A stretch of 64,000 bases of DNA from Epiperipatus broadwayi. Its lineage: Eukaryota > Onychophora > Udeonychophora > Euonychophora > Peripatidae. The notes beneath the pieces were generated by a model, which was not told the origin of the DNA, searched no databases, and was given only the letters and a program-made list of their open reading frames with translations. The translations under genes were made by a program, and so were the position numbers. Every line of letters begins with the position of its first letter. Position 1 is the stretch's first letter. Shown in pieces: positions 11,831 through 23,749 of this stretch. The stretch covers positions 6,989,011 to 7,053,010 of the forward strand of contig JAQFVV010006221.1 of the NCBI GenBank assembly GCA_028023455.1. The letters run 5' to 3'.

Positions 11831-12744
11831 TTTATAGTTTAGCGCTAATATATCATTTAATTATTTACAATACACAATTAGCAATCCGTTAGTTTTACAT
11901 TTATTTTTATTATTGGTTAAACGTATTTTTTATATACATGCACATACACACACATTTAGCAGAATGATTTTTGGTAAAGTTCATTGTAGATGTTGATTGA
12001 ATATTTAAATTTTTAAATGCTTGGGCAATATATTTTTTTTGTTCATTTTTATTTTTTTCACAAAGCAATATCTCATAATGCTGGTTACTGATGATGTTCT
12101 CAATACAACTGTTCCAGAATATAAAGCACATACTACCCTGGTGCTTTGTTAATCATTCCAAACTCATTAGTCCACCCATTTTGGAAATTCTCTACTGCTT
12201 GATAATTTTTGTTTTTTATTTTCACTAGTCATATTAATATAAATGTAACAAATTTATTTAAAAATAAATTTAAATGAGTTCTAATAATTTTATAAATCAA
12301 AGATTTATCATTTCATTTTTACACCAAAACTTCATGGAAAAAAAAAAGTCATTTGATGAGCATTGATTACACATTTCGTTCCTTTGTTTGCGATTTTGAT
12401 TACATTAAAAAAATGAATGGTGTCAACATGTTTAGATGAAAAAAGATTAGGATAGAAAACCATTTGATTACTTTTACTTTAGATTTGAAAAAAATTACTT
12501 CAAAGAGTTATAAAATATTTTACTAAGTTTACTTTCTAGTTTTATTGGAATCATTTGGCAGGTTTATATAATATGATACCATAGTATACCGGTCTCCCTT
12601 TATTTGACTTAAAATATCATAATTTATTGCTTCTAATCAGAGTTCAATTGTAAATTAAATTCTAATATAATATTATATATATTTATTTTACCTTCAGTTA
12701 CAGTAAATTTTTATTAGTACAGATTTTAGCAACAACAAAAAAAA

Positions 12745-12839
12745 ATTGAAGAAAATTATGATATATAAATAGTTCGTGTGCCAGTAAAAAATTCAAATGT
12801 GCCAGAGATAGCATGCATGCCTTAGGTTCGCCATCACTG
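12745..12839 (-). mobile_element. hAT-type transposon terminus
   Basis: On the minus strand the block starts CAGTGATGGCGAACCTAAGG (12839 down to 12820) and continues with GGCATGC and later CTGGCACA and ACTGGCACACGAAC. CAGTGATGGCGAACC followed by TGGCACG-type repeats is a well-known hAT (Charlie/Tip100-like) terminal sequence in animals. The element body would run to lower coordinates; the other end and the 8-bp duplication were not found, and no transposase is recognisable. Confidence 0.65.
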
Positions 12840-12899
12840 GTGTAGACGATTGACTGATGGCATGAGAGACTCATAAACACCAATATCTATCTAATCTAA

Positions 12900-14410
12900 G
12901 TGATTGAAACAATAAGGTAATGAGAAAAAATGGACAAAAATTAGCAAAAAAGCTTAGACAAGAGATAGAAAATAGTTATTTAATCAAAAATTGTACTTAA
13001 TATTTGATGGCTCTTCATCTTATATTAAAAGACAGTAGGAGACATTTGATGATACATTGCATTTTGTTTATTCAGAATTAATTTTTTATAAATTAAGTCA
13101 TTGGTTTTTTATCTTTGACATTTATCAATTTTTTTTTTTTTTTTTATTAAGCTGATCTATAACCAACCCAAACATATTCAATAAATGTATATTATTATTA
13201 TTGTTTTTTCTAGAATATAAATCAAGAATAGAAAACTGATGAAATATTCACTCACTGGAAATTGGACAGTCTAATGAATAATACCTTCTTCTTCACTAGC
13301 CTTTTTTTAGGTGCAGTTAGATAAGGACTTTTTTTCTCCTATGGGTTATTTAAAGACTGTTTACTTACATGTATATGTAGGGTGTTAATACTTTTTGAAT
13401 TCTTAATGACTGAATGCAAATTGGATGACAGTTTATACCTAATTTTGTAATATGTGCTCCCAAGATTACTTGGTTATCTATATAAAATTTTGATTATGAA
13501 AGGAAAGTTTCAGGCTTTGCAGCTAAATATGGCATTATTTTTTAGTGTAAAATTAATCTATTTAGTGGAAAACTTTGTGGTATGCAATAATATATAAATT
13601 AAATGGTGATAGGATAATTTTGAAAATGATAATATATGGTTCAAATTATATGTAAAAAAATAAAATTACATCATATAAAATTATTGACAATTCTATAAAG
13701 ATCTTTCATAGGGACATAAACAAGAAAATAAGATAATTAAATTATGTAGTAAACAGAATTAGGTATTTAAAAATGTTTATAGAAAAGCATCTTGATTAGA
13801 TGGCAAAGTAGTTTTTAAGTTTTGGCAAAATATTTATAAAAAGTTCATAAAGGCATTTTTAATCAGTTCATTACATATCAGTATATATTCTAGTTAATAC
13901 TTAAAATGAAGAGAAATTCTGCAGCAGAGAATGATTCCGGGCTAGAAAACCAAAGTAACTATCAAAAGTCTGATTTTAATATAATATATCAATCATAATA
14001 ATAGGTGATACAACTATATTCCACAAAAAAAAATAATCTAGTAATTGTCAAAGTACTTTAAATAGTATTCCTTAACCTTAAGCTATGATAATCAACATTT
14101 GCACCATTACAATCTCTCATATGGCTAGCTGATAATCTGCAAGAACTGTGCCATTCATTTCTCATAAATATATTTCCTCAGAAATGAAAGGATGCCATGT
14201 TATAAAAGTTAGAAATCCTAAAGTAATAGTCTACAATTTGTATTATTGCATGGTATGTTAAGCTTAACCACAAGTCTGATTCCAAAATGTAACCAGAATA
14301 CTTTAAATATGTAACTGATTTTCACTGAATAAACTGCACAAGGATTTGGAGCATATTTTAGACCAATTTTGGACATATCAACTTAAGAAAAGAAGCTAAT
14401 TTTAATATGA
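12900..14410. other. AT-rich spacer; no gene seen
   Basis: There are no recognised exons, termini or RNA genes. A T15-type tract at about 13130-13145 and scattered short ORFs below significance are all I see. Confidence 0.45.
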
Positions 14411-14415
14411 TATAC

Positions 14416-16863
14416 TGAAACAGTAAGATTTGAATCCAAATCTTAGTTTCACCTCAGTTCTAACAATTCTCCACCTCTCACCCATTATTACCATTTTACC
14501 TAAGTACAAACCTCGGATATTGGACTGTGTGTCGGTATTATTATAAAACATATGTACATTTTCATTAAAAAATTGTATATATGTACACACTCCGGTATAA
14601 GAGATAAGTTTTAAAGTGATATCACGTTATTCAAAATAATCGATAAATTAATAAATGCCAATAATATAAAATAAAATATGTTTACATTTAAGATTTATTT
14701 TAACTTAATATCCAAAAGGTATTACTTTAAATAATATTTTATCAAGAAATTTAAAGCGTTATAAATCGATGTAAATAGAAATCCCCTTGGGTCTTCTGTC
14801 AAAATTACAAGTTGTAGTGGGAGGGGAGAAAGAGATAGAACTGAAAAATATTCCTGAAACTCATCATTAAGTAATTTTGTTAAAAGCATTTTGAATAGGT
14901 AAAATGTAAACAAAAGAAAATGTAAAGTAAAAGTGGTCAGATTGAAATCGCGATTTCACTATGTGCTTCTAATCCACCAAATCGAGGTAGAGAAAAATGT
15001 GCCGGATTGAAATTGAGATCTCAACATGTGCCACCAATGCATCTTTTACCTGAGAGAATAATAATAGTATTGACCTGAGAGACCTGTTGGTTTTATGACG
15101 CACTGTGCGATGGATCCGAAAGATAAGAAAGTAATAAAAGCTAAAGTTTTGTATAAAAAAAGGAATAAATAAAAGAAAAGAGTTTATTTTAGTATAACAT
15201 GACAATGTGTGAAGAGTAGAAGCCATCGCTATAATCATCCGACCTATGGCTATGGAAATGCTGAACTTTCGATTCGATCTAAGTGAAACAAATCAAAGCC
15301 GAACTGCTGCCTACGAATTCATAATGTGAATGCTTATTAGAATAATAGAACTGATGCTATTAATGAATGAACCCTGGATTCTACAAACAGAGTGTGCACA
15401 CTTCAAATATTCTAAGGTAAATGATACCCAAGATTAAAGACTTTCTTTAGGACTCTTAGTTTAAGTTTTCATTATATTGTTTTTCATAAATTTGAAATAT
15501 TACCCTGACCTCGTGAATAGTAAATGAAATTCTGTTTAATGTATTATGTAAATCTAATCAAGCCTATCCTTGTCTTATCTATTTACTTGGGTATCTATTT
15601 ATTTACTATTTTGTTTTGTGTTATATTTCATGCCTACATGATTTCTGAGCTGATATTATATCATAAATAAACTCGTTAATAATCACTGCTCAATGGCACA
15701 CATTTCTATTTGTAACATTCTTTTATAAACAGTCAGCTCGGGAATTATAAGTTGATTACTTTATATTTTATTATAAATGGTATTGAGGCAAGATTGTATA
15801 AATTTTAGTATAGCATGCTGGCCATCTTAGCCATCATCCCTTGTTGTGTTGAGTATTATACTGGATTGTAGTATAACAATCTAATTAATCCATAATGTGG
15901 GGGATTGGAAATGGATTCTCTATTTATAAAGCATAATAATGATGAATGATTTACTTTGACTTATGAGATGTGCTAGAGCATATAGATGGTAATCGTCTAA
16001 GCCAGGGAAACAAGTAGACGGATCATTCTTATGAATGAGCTTCCAGATAATAGGACATAAATAAATGATCCCGTGGGAGCTGATCTTGTCATGCGGTCAG
16101 GAATGGAAAGGCGAAGAACTCACACTGTTACTGCTCATGTGACTACTCTGAAGGGGTTTGGCCGCCTTTCTGACCTTGAAGTATTCCAAATGCTTTCGCA
16201 AGAGCAAAGCCCGTTCTTCTTAAATATATGGCATCATTTGCGCTTACCACATATTATATTTGTAGCCATAAATATCTATGCTAAAGCCATTTCCATTCCT
16301 TGAACATAAAGGCTTTATTGATTAACTCAACTTAATAGATTCTTTCTCAACATATGTATGGTGGTCGCTGGGCTGGCAAATGCATGCATTTTTGATCTCG
16401 CATAATACCCGCACAAATTCTATATTTAGCTGTGAGGCATGGGATGTAATCATGTACTGATACCCGAATAACGTATAAAATTAAAATGTAGGCTAAGATA
16501 AAGGCTATATAGAGTTGTATTTTATTATTGTAAGTTAGCTTATGAATGTTATTAAATATTGTTTTGATTTCTGTATATGCCTGCTTGTCTGTTATTCCTA
16601 ACATTATGACTCAAAGTATCTCATCTTGATCATGATAAGGCATCAAACCACCGTAACCAGTAGTGTTAATGTAATTCATTAGGGTCTTTTGTATCTACCT
16701 GATTACTGGGCCTAGAAAGATGTTTGCTATTGTTGTGGCAGTCCTGTTGGTTGTTCATTGTGAATCAGCTGCATAGGTTCAAACATGGTATCACAGGCCT
16801 TGAACCCACCTGTTGTGCTGCTCTTTGGGCCTGGTGATGGAATTCTGCAACAGGTTAACAAGG
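14416..16863 (+). repeat. Direct repeat A (putative 5' LTR)
   Basis: Length is 2448 bp. It aligns with copy B over nearly its entire length with scattered substitutions and small indels. Copy A lacks the MITE and the 56-bp insert found in B, and has its own unmatched stretch at about 15890-16030. Short ORFs inside (for example 16347-16604 minus) are also present in diverged form in B (20105-20416), but with no recognisable domain I regard them as chance. Confidence 0.75.
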
Positions 16864-16908
16864 CATTCGAGTTCTGACTGTTAAATAGTAAATTTTTTTT
16901 TTAGAAGC

Positions 16909-16925
16909 TGGCGCCGTAATGTGGG
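16909..16925 (+). other. Primer-binding-site-like sequence
   Basis: TGGCGCCGTAATGTGGG is close to TGGCGCCCAACGTGGGG, the complement of a lysine tRNA 3' end used by several retroelements. It sits between the two long direct repeats on the expected side. The 45-bp gap from repeat A is longer than usual. Confidence 0.45.
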
Positions 16926-17359
16926 CCGAATAGTAAAATACCCTGAGAAAAATAATAGAGGTCTTAAAAGCATGATGCCGAAATGTTTTAATAATTTAAA
17001 TTAAAAAAAAATTGAGCGAGATTCAGGGTGAGATATTGAGCAGACAGCAGGCATAGAATAGGTAGAGGTAAAGCACAAATGTGTATAAAAAGGGATGATG
17101 AGAGCCAGGGAAATAACAGCAGCAGATAGGAATTGAATTGAAGATAAAGGTGGATAGTTACAGTAGTATAAAATAGATAAAAGAGCAGTGGGGAGAGTAA
17201 ATATAGCCATAGCAATAAGCCATTTTAAAAAAAGGGGGGGGGGCAGAAGCTAGTAGATTGACCACTGATTCGAGTATGATTTCATCTCATCCCAAACCCA
17301 GGGTTTAAAATGCAAAAAAAAAGATTTGTTTCTGACTACTTACTCCAAGTAAGGGAATA
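16926..17359 (+). other. Short internal region of the LTR-like element
   Basis: No gag or pol motif is visible. It holds a polypurine tract of A7G10 at 17227-17243 and a second, shorter purine run directly before repeat B. Confidence 0.4.
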
Positions 17360-18090
17360 TGAAACAGTAAGATTTGAATCCAAATCTTCGCTTCACCTCA
17401 GTTCTAACAATTCTCAACCTCTCACCCATTATTAGTATTTTACCTAAGTTAAAACCTCGGATATTGGACTGTGTGTCGGTATTATTATAAAACATATGTA
17501 CATTTTCAGTCAAAAAATTGTATATATGCACACACTCCGTTATAAGAGATAAGTTTTAAAGTTATATCACATTATTCAAAATAATCAATAAATTAATAAA
17601 TGGCAATAATACAAAATAAAATATGTTTACAGTTAAGATTTATTTTAACTTAATATCCAAAAGTTATTATTTTAAATAATATTTTATCAAGAAATTTAAA
17701 GCATTATAAATTGATGTAAATAGAAATCCCTTGGGTCTTCTGTCAAAATTACAAGTTATAGTGGGGGGGGGGGAGAGGAACTGAAAAATATTCCCGAAAC
17801 TCATCATTAAGTAATTTTGTTAAAAGCATTTTGAAAAAAAAAAAGAAAATGTAAAAGTGGTTGGATTGAAATTGCGATTTCATCATGTGCTTCTAATCTA
17901 CCAAATCGAGGTAGAGAAAAAATGTGACCAGATTGAAATCACGATTTCAACATATGCCACTAATGCATCTTTTACATGAGGGAATAATAATAGCACCGAT
18001 CTGAGAGACCTGTTGGTTTTATGACACACTGTGCGATGGATCCGAAGAAAGTAATAAAAGCTAAAATTTCGTATAAAAAAAAAAGGAATA

Positions 18091-18978
18091 CACCTAGGTC
18101 TCGTTTTATGCGGATTATTTTAATGCGATTTTGAAGTTATGCGATTCATGTTTCTTCTTAATATCCTTCATATTTCACCATATTTATTAGATATCAAGGA
18201 GTTTAAATTATTAATAACTTATTTTGACTTGAAATACTTTTTTTTTTCAAAAATATAACATTATATTAGCAGCTAACATAAATATGGCCTGAATCCATAT
18301 TTAGAATCTTAGCTTCTTTGTAAATAACCTACTTATATTAATGAGTAAATAATAATAATAGATCTATATGTCCGTATAAAAATATCACAATAAATATTCA
18401 AAAATTTTAAACTTTTAAAATGTATTTTGTTGGATATTAACAGAAATAAATATTTTTTTAGATTTTTAAAATAAATAATAAAGATTTTATTGATTTTATA
18501 AACTGAAAATAATCTTTCTAATGATAATGTATAATCTTTTTGTTTTGATTGCAATCTCATTTTTTAATATGGAAACAGAAAACCATTAACACAGCACAAG
18601 ACTGGAAGTGGTGCTAGTTGTACAACACATCACGAATCTGATTTCTTACTAGTTCACAAATGAACGCATGTTGTAAAATAGTGGTAATGATTAAAATATG
18701 TATGAAAAAATGTAAAATTAAATACTGTAGTTAATAAAAAAAGTTTGTCTTATATTACTTTTTTTCATATATTTGAAATTTTTTATTAGTCTTACTTTAT
18801 TTCCTTATTTTTTAATGCGAACTTTAAAGTATTTTTTCCTTGTTGCTTTACTTTTATGCCAATTTCTGAATATTACAGGAACCTATCCCCCATTTTTCAA
18901 GGTTATATTTATTTTTGTGCGATTTCTTGTGCGTGTTTTCTGAGGAACCTATCTACCACATAAAATGAGACCCAGGTG
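18091..18978. mobile_element. pogo/Tigger-like MITE, copy 1 (888 bp)
   Basis: The left end is CACCTAGGTCTCGTTTTATG; the right end in reverse complement is CACCTGGGTCTCATTTTATG. It is flanked by TA on both sides (18089-18090, 18979-18980), and copy A of the host repeat shows the uninterrupted site with a single TA. Subterminal sequence has repeated TTATGCG/TAATGCGATTTT motifs and, at the other end, GGAACCTATC-type sequence, typical of Tigger/pogo elements. The interior has no transposase ORF. A related copy is at 53354-54294. Confidence 0.8.
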
Positions 18979-19293
18979 TAAATAAAAGAAAAGAAAAGAG
19001 TGTTTATTTTAGTACAACATGACAATGTGTGAGGAGTAGAGGCCATCACTATAATCCTCCAACCTATAGCTATGGAAATGCTTAACTTCCCATTCGATCT
19101 ATGTGAAACAAATCAAAGCTGGACTGCTGCCTATGGATTCATAATATGAATACTTATTAGAATAATAGAACTTATGCTGTTAATGAATGAACCCTGGATT
19201 CTACAGAGTGTGCACACTTAAAATAATCTAAGGTAAACAATACCCAAGATTAAATATTTTCTTTAGGACTCTTAGTTTTTAAATTTCCATTAT

Positions 19294-19349
19294 CACATGA
19301 TCACCATCTCTATACTAGCACTACTGTATGGAGAGTTTTGCCTTTGTTT
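19294..19349. mobile_element. 56-bp insert with 12-bp target duplication
   Basis: The insert is bounded by AATTTCCATTAT on both sides (19282-19293 and 19350-19361), whereas copy A of the host repeat has one diverged equivalent (about 15465-15476). The inserted sequence contains CACATGATCACC and ACTGTATGGAGAGTTTTGCC, also found on the minus strand at 9058-9120. A 12-bp duplication suggests LINE-type retroposition of a short RNA or SINE fragment. Confidence 0.6.
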
Positions 19350-20689
19350 AATTTCCATTATATTGTTTTTCGTAAATTTGAAATATCACCCTGACCTTGT
19401 AAATCGTAAATGAAATTCTGTTTAATGTATTATGTAAATCTAAGCAAGCCTATCCTTCTTTTATCTATTTACTTGGGTATAATATTTATTTACTATTTTG
19501 TTTTGTGTTATATTTCATTCCTACATGATTTCCGAGCTGATATTATATCATAATCCCGTTAATAATCGCTGCTCAATGGCACATATTACTATTTTGCAAC
19601 ATTCTTTTATAAACAGTCAGGTCAGGAATTATAAGTTGATTACTTTATATTTTATTATAAATGATATTGAGGCGAGATTATATAAATTTTAGTACAGCGT
19701 GCTGGCCATCTTGACCATCATCTCATGTTGTGTTGAGTATTGTATTGGATTATAGTATAACAATCTAATTAATCTGTAATATCACATTTTGGGCTAATCT
19801 TAATTTAGTTAAGTGGTGTAGGGGATTTTATGAGTGAGCTTCCAGATAATAGGACATAAATAAATGATCCTATGAGAGCTGATCTTGTCATGTGGTCGGG
19901 AATGGAAAGGCAAAGACATCACACTGATATCGCTCGTGACCACTCTGAAGGGTTTTGGCCTGACGTTTGGCCGCCCTCCCATCCTTGAAGTATTCCATAT
20001 GCTTTCGCAAGAGCGAAGCCCCTTCTTTCTAAATATATGGCATTATTTGTGCCTATCACAGATCGTTATATTTGTAGCCATAGATATCTACGCTAAAGCC
20101 ATTTCTACTCCTTGAACATTAAAGGCTTTATTGATGAACCCAACTTAATAGATTCTTTCTCAACATATGTATGGTGGGTGCTGGGCTGGCAAATGTACGC
20201 ATTTTTGATCTCACATAATATTGCACAAATTCCATATTTAGCTGTGAGGCATGGGATGTAATCATGTACTGATACCCGAGTAACGTATAAAATTAAAATG
20301 TAGGCTAAGATAAAGGCTATATAGAGTTGTATTTTATTCTTATAAGTTAGCTTATGAATGTTATTAAATATTGTTTTGATTTCTATACATGTCTGCTTGT
20401 CTGTTATTCCTAACATTATGACTCAAGGTATCTCATCTTGATTCATGATAAGGCATCATACCACCGTAACCTGTAGTGTTAATGTTGTTCATGAGGTTCT
20501 TTTGTATCTACCTGACCACTGGACCTAGAAAGATGTTTGCTATTGTTGTGGCAGGCCCATTGTCCTGTAGTTGTTCATTGTGAAATTAGCTGTCTAGGTT
20601 CGAACACAGTATCACAGGCCCTGAACCCACCTGTTGTGCTGCTCTCTGAGTCTGGTGGCGGAATTCTGCAACAGGTTAACAAGGTATAC

Positions 20690-21130
20690 AAGTTTTCACC
20701 ATTACAATACAGGCATATGCAAAGTACAAAGTAATTTTATAAAGAAATAACTTTAGTTATATAAAGTTTACTGTTATTTATCTTTAATATTGTAACAATA
20801 TAATAGTTATATTTCTTTTTTTCCCCATCCAAGAAAAATTTTAAAGCATAGAGATTAATGTAGTTTTTTTCTCTCATATCAATTTTGAAAGAGTGAATTT
20901 TATTGGGGAAAAGATAAATTTTACATCTCTCCATATGAGGCAATTGTGTGGAGAAAAGTAAGTGGTGGTGGGTGGGGAGTACTTGTCTCATTTCAAATAA
21001 TGAGATTTAAAAGGGGGGAACTTTTTTTTTTGTGAATCAATATACATGTATATTTGGTTTTTGATATGCGTTTTTTATGTTGTATCATGCCACTGAATAG
21101 AAAATGTTTGAAATATATTTAAATCTATTC
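20690..21130. other. Spacer; no gene seen
   Basis: This is AT-rich sequence between the LTR-like element and the Penelope-like relic, with a GGTGGTGGGTGGGG run near 20962. Nothing is recognised. Confidence 0.4.
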
Positions 21131-21149
21131 AAATTACCCCAAATCCAAA

Positions 21150-21560
21150 ATTCAACCAGACCAGTAAAAAAATAATATTAAAACGCAACCAAAGGTTTCA
21201 CTGCTACAAGCAGACTTCTCAAGTGTAAAGAACTACAAAAACTACACAATATATATATATAATATTAAACATTCCCTACAAATCCATTTACTTCCCATAA
21301 TATTAAACATTACCCACAAATCCATTTACTTCCCATCCACCCTTAATATTAAAAGAACTCTTAAATAAGTTAATTGCTTCAGAATAATAAATTTTCAATA
21401 ATAAAGATTCTTTAATTCTTCTTTTGATTTTATTTCTCTCAAAGAAGACAACCTTAGCTCCATCAAAATTAATAGTATGGCCTGTATCTTTTTCATGCAC
21501 ATACAAAGTAGAACTAAGATATCTAATTTTAAATCTATTCATAGAACTAACAAATTCCAA
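21150..21560 (-). pseudogene. Penelope-like element, GIY-YIG C-terminal region plus 3' tail
   Basis: A minus-strand ORF of 85 codons (21303-21560) contains YVHEKDTGHTINFDGAKVVF, followed by ERNKIKRRIKESLLL. H...(T)GH.I.(F/W)...(A)K(V)(L) then E....KR...ES(L)(L) is the C-terminal part of GIY-YIG endonuclease domains fused to Penelope-like reverse transcriptases, where the Glu before the KR is catalytic. Downstream on the minus strand, TTACACTTGAGAAGTCTGCT then GTAGCAGTGAAACCTTTGG (about 21195-21240) resembles the tail of these elements. A 40-bp tandem duplication (AATATTAAACATT(C/A)CC...) spans 21260-21335. The N-terminal RT is absent, as expected for 5'-truncated insertions. Confidence 0.65.
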
Positions 21561-21599
21561 ATCATTTGAATGAACTTGTAAAAATACCCACTTTTTGAT

Positions 21600-23450
21600 A
21601 TAGCAATGTCACTAATCTTAAACAAAAGTTAAGCATTATTTACAAATTCATTTAAATGATACTTTGGGTATCTACTTTGTGAATTATTTTAGTAATGGTG
21701 TTTGTGAATAAGTTTAAATTTTTAGTGTTATATATCCTGATAAGGTGTGAAATTATTTACATGCCGATTAAAATTATTATAATTGATATATATTTTTAGT
21801 ATTTCTTAGTTAATGTTATAGGAATTCAATGTAAATTATTAGGTATTAAAAAGTAAATATTGAAACACACTTATTGCTGAAGAAATGATGAATACATCAT
21901 AGTAATAATAATCATAGGCTAACAAGACATAGCATAAAATAATTTAGGGAAAGTAATTGATAAAATAAAATAAAACTTGAGAATAATTGATATGATATCT
22001 CATGACAAAAAGAGTTAAAAATCTAATATAGCATGTCTAAATAATATATATTAATTATATATATTATATAAGACTGGTAGTATTATATTTCACACAGCTA
22101 AAATAGTATATTAAACAAAATAAAATTATAAAAAAAAAAAAAAAATAGAATATAAGTTATTGTTAGTTAACCAGACAAAGAGACTATTGTGAAATACTCT
22201 TCTGTTCTGTTGAAACATGTTTTAAATGAAACTAATATATAAAATAGAAGGTGTATTCATTTTAAATATGCATTAGGGACAGATATTTAGTGATGAATAG
22301 TTTCACAGATCATGTATTTGTATTAGGAATTATATTTCAGAATAACTATTTTGAATAAATGGATGTGAGGGGGGGGGATGTATAAGTATATTGCAACTAT
22401 TCATGGCTAGATATAGAATATTTTTTAATATAGTCATTGATAAAAAAATTCATTATTGTATAATTGTGGGTGTAGGCCCACAAAATATGCCGAGTGAGCC
22501 ATTTTGCAAGCCAATTATAGAAAGAGAGGATGTTATTTTTATGTGTAGATAATACTTTATTATACAGTATTTAATTTGCTTTACTAATAGTATAATTGTT
22601 CAGATTTTTATTTAAGGAATGTAAGAGAAATTTTGAAAATAGTAAGTATGGCTAAAATTAATTTTTAAAGCTGTATTGCACAATTTATTATTTGAATTTG
22701 ATATTGTCTAATATTGTAAGATTGTATAAAATATACAGTTATAAAAAAGATAAAATTATAAAATATGTTATAAAATTTACTTCTGTAAATTTGAAAACAA
22801 GGTAACTAAATCCCATAAAATTTTAATTGGATTCAAATTAGAATCTAAAAACACCATGTGATATTTAGTGAATCCTTAGTGATTTGGAAAATGATTTATG
22901 CATACTATGATATAAGCAGAAGGGAAATCAAAAAATAATATAAAAGAATTGAGGACTATTTTAATTTATTAGTTATTAAACCTTATTCATAGAGATCTTG
23001 TCTAGCTACAATCCTCTGCACTCTATATTAAACAATAAGAAAAAGTTGTGAAGCAACCATTAGTTTGATCATAAAAAATACTAGTCCAGTGTTAGAAAGC
23101 AATAATTTTCATTATACCACTCCAACAGCTCTGAACAAAAATAACTACAATTAATTAATTAATAATTCTAAAAATTCTATTTCTAAATGAACAAAAAGGT
23201 AATATTATTTCTCATTTTACATGTTGATGAAAAAACAACAACATATATTATTGATTCAAGATATGCTTTTGAAAAGAGATTAAATTAATATAACTACTTT
23301 ATAACTGTATATAAAATGTTAGAAATAACCACTTTCATACTTGTTCACTTTTTTTTCTTTGGCCATAAAAAAATCTTGTCACTTTAAATTTGCTATGTCT
23401 AGCGATCCTTAATAGCGTTTTAATTATTTACATATATACAACCATTTAAC
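21600..23450. other. AT-rich spacer with minor repeats
   Basis: About 21620-21710 shares TTCATTTAAATGAT.CTTTGGG with the dispersed repeat at 5.2 kb. Around 22464 GTGGGTGTAGGCCCAC can form a hairpin next to CCGAGTGAGCCATTTTGC, perhaps a transposon scrap. A16 tract at about 22131-22146 and a G9 tract at about 22368-22376. No gene was seen. Confidence 0.4.
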
Positions 23451-23530
23451 ATAATAAGGTCCAAGGGCCCACATAAATAATAATTTTAATCAGTACGAAA
23501 TGTAAGAGTCCTAGCTGGATATAAAGAGTC

Positions 23531-23749
23531 CTAGCTGGCTGTTCTCATGTTTGGAGGCCAGATCTCTGCATTTGAAGTCACTGTGCCAAGGGAGACATTC
23601 TGCTCAAATATATATCCTTGTGCACAGATGAAGGTCCAAGAATCAAGTATCCTATTGTTCATCAAATTATTATTGAGGCAGTCATTGTTCAACCCCTGAA
23701 GTTGATTGGCTAGCCATCTGCTCAGGTGATTCTTCATTTTAAACTGCAT
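23531..23749 (-). pseudogene. Orphan coding-like segment (minus strand, 72 codons)
   Basis: This minus-strand ORF is more complex than the surrounding low-complexity DNA and reads like coding sequence: CLNNNLMNNRILDSW, then FICAQGYIFEQNVSLGTVTS and NAEIW. A W..C..GY.F....S.TVTS pattern recalls the first extracellular loop of SLC22-type transporters, but I would not assign that. It has no clear acceptor and terminates in a stop without a donor. A 17-bp tandem repeat (AGAGTCCTAGCTGG) lies at its downstream edge, about 23506-23540. It may be a retroposed or exon fragment. Confidence 0.25.

Larger units (their letters stand above)
14416..20684 (+). mobile_element. Non-autonomous LTR retroelement with giant LTRs (inferred)
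   Basis: Two long direct repeats (14416-16863 and 17360-20684) both begin exactly at TGAAACAGTAAGATTTGAAT and end in GGAATTCTGCAACAGGTTAA CAAGG, with about 500 bp between them. The 5 bp before the left copy (TATAC, 14411-14415) recur directly after the right copy (20685-20689). Downstream of the left repeat, TGGCGCCGTAATGTGGG (16909-16925) resembles a lysine-tRNA primer-binding site. Purine-rich AAGTAAGGGAATA precedes the right repeat. The interior is too short for gag-pol, so any mobilisation needed a helper. Weak points are that the repeat ends in GG rather than CA and that the PBS lies 45 bp after it. The alternative is a simple tandem duplication. Confidence 0.5.
17360..20684 (+). repeat. 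Direct repeat B (putative 3' LTR) with two insertions
   Basis: It is equivalent to copy A plus an 888-bp MITE (18091-18978) and a 56-bp insert (19294-19349). The stretch GGAATA|AATAAAAG of copy A (about 15168-15182) is split by the MITE here. The two insertions therefore postdate the formation of the repeat pair. Confidence 0.75.

Noticed and set aside
17227-17243. A7G10 tract as the polypurine tract of the LTR-like element
   Set aside because: It lies about 117 bp before repeat B; the shorter purine run directly adjacent is a better candidate.
20105-20416. 103-codon minus-strand ORF also present in the other direct repeat (16347-16604)
   Set aside because: Shared only because the two repeats are homologous; frames are truncated in copy A and there is no recognisable domain.
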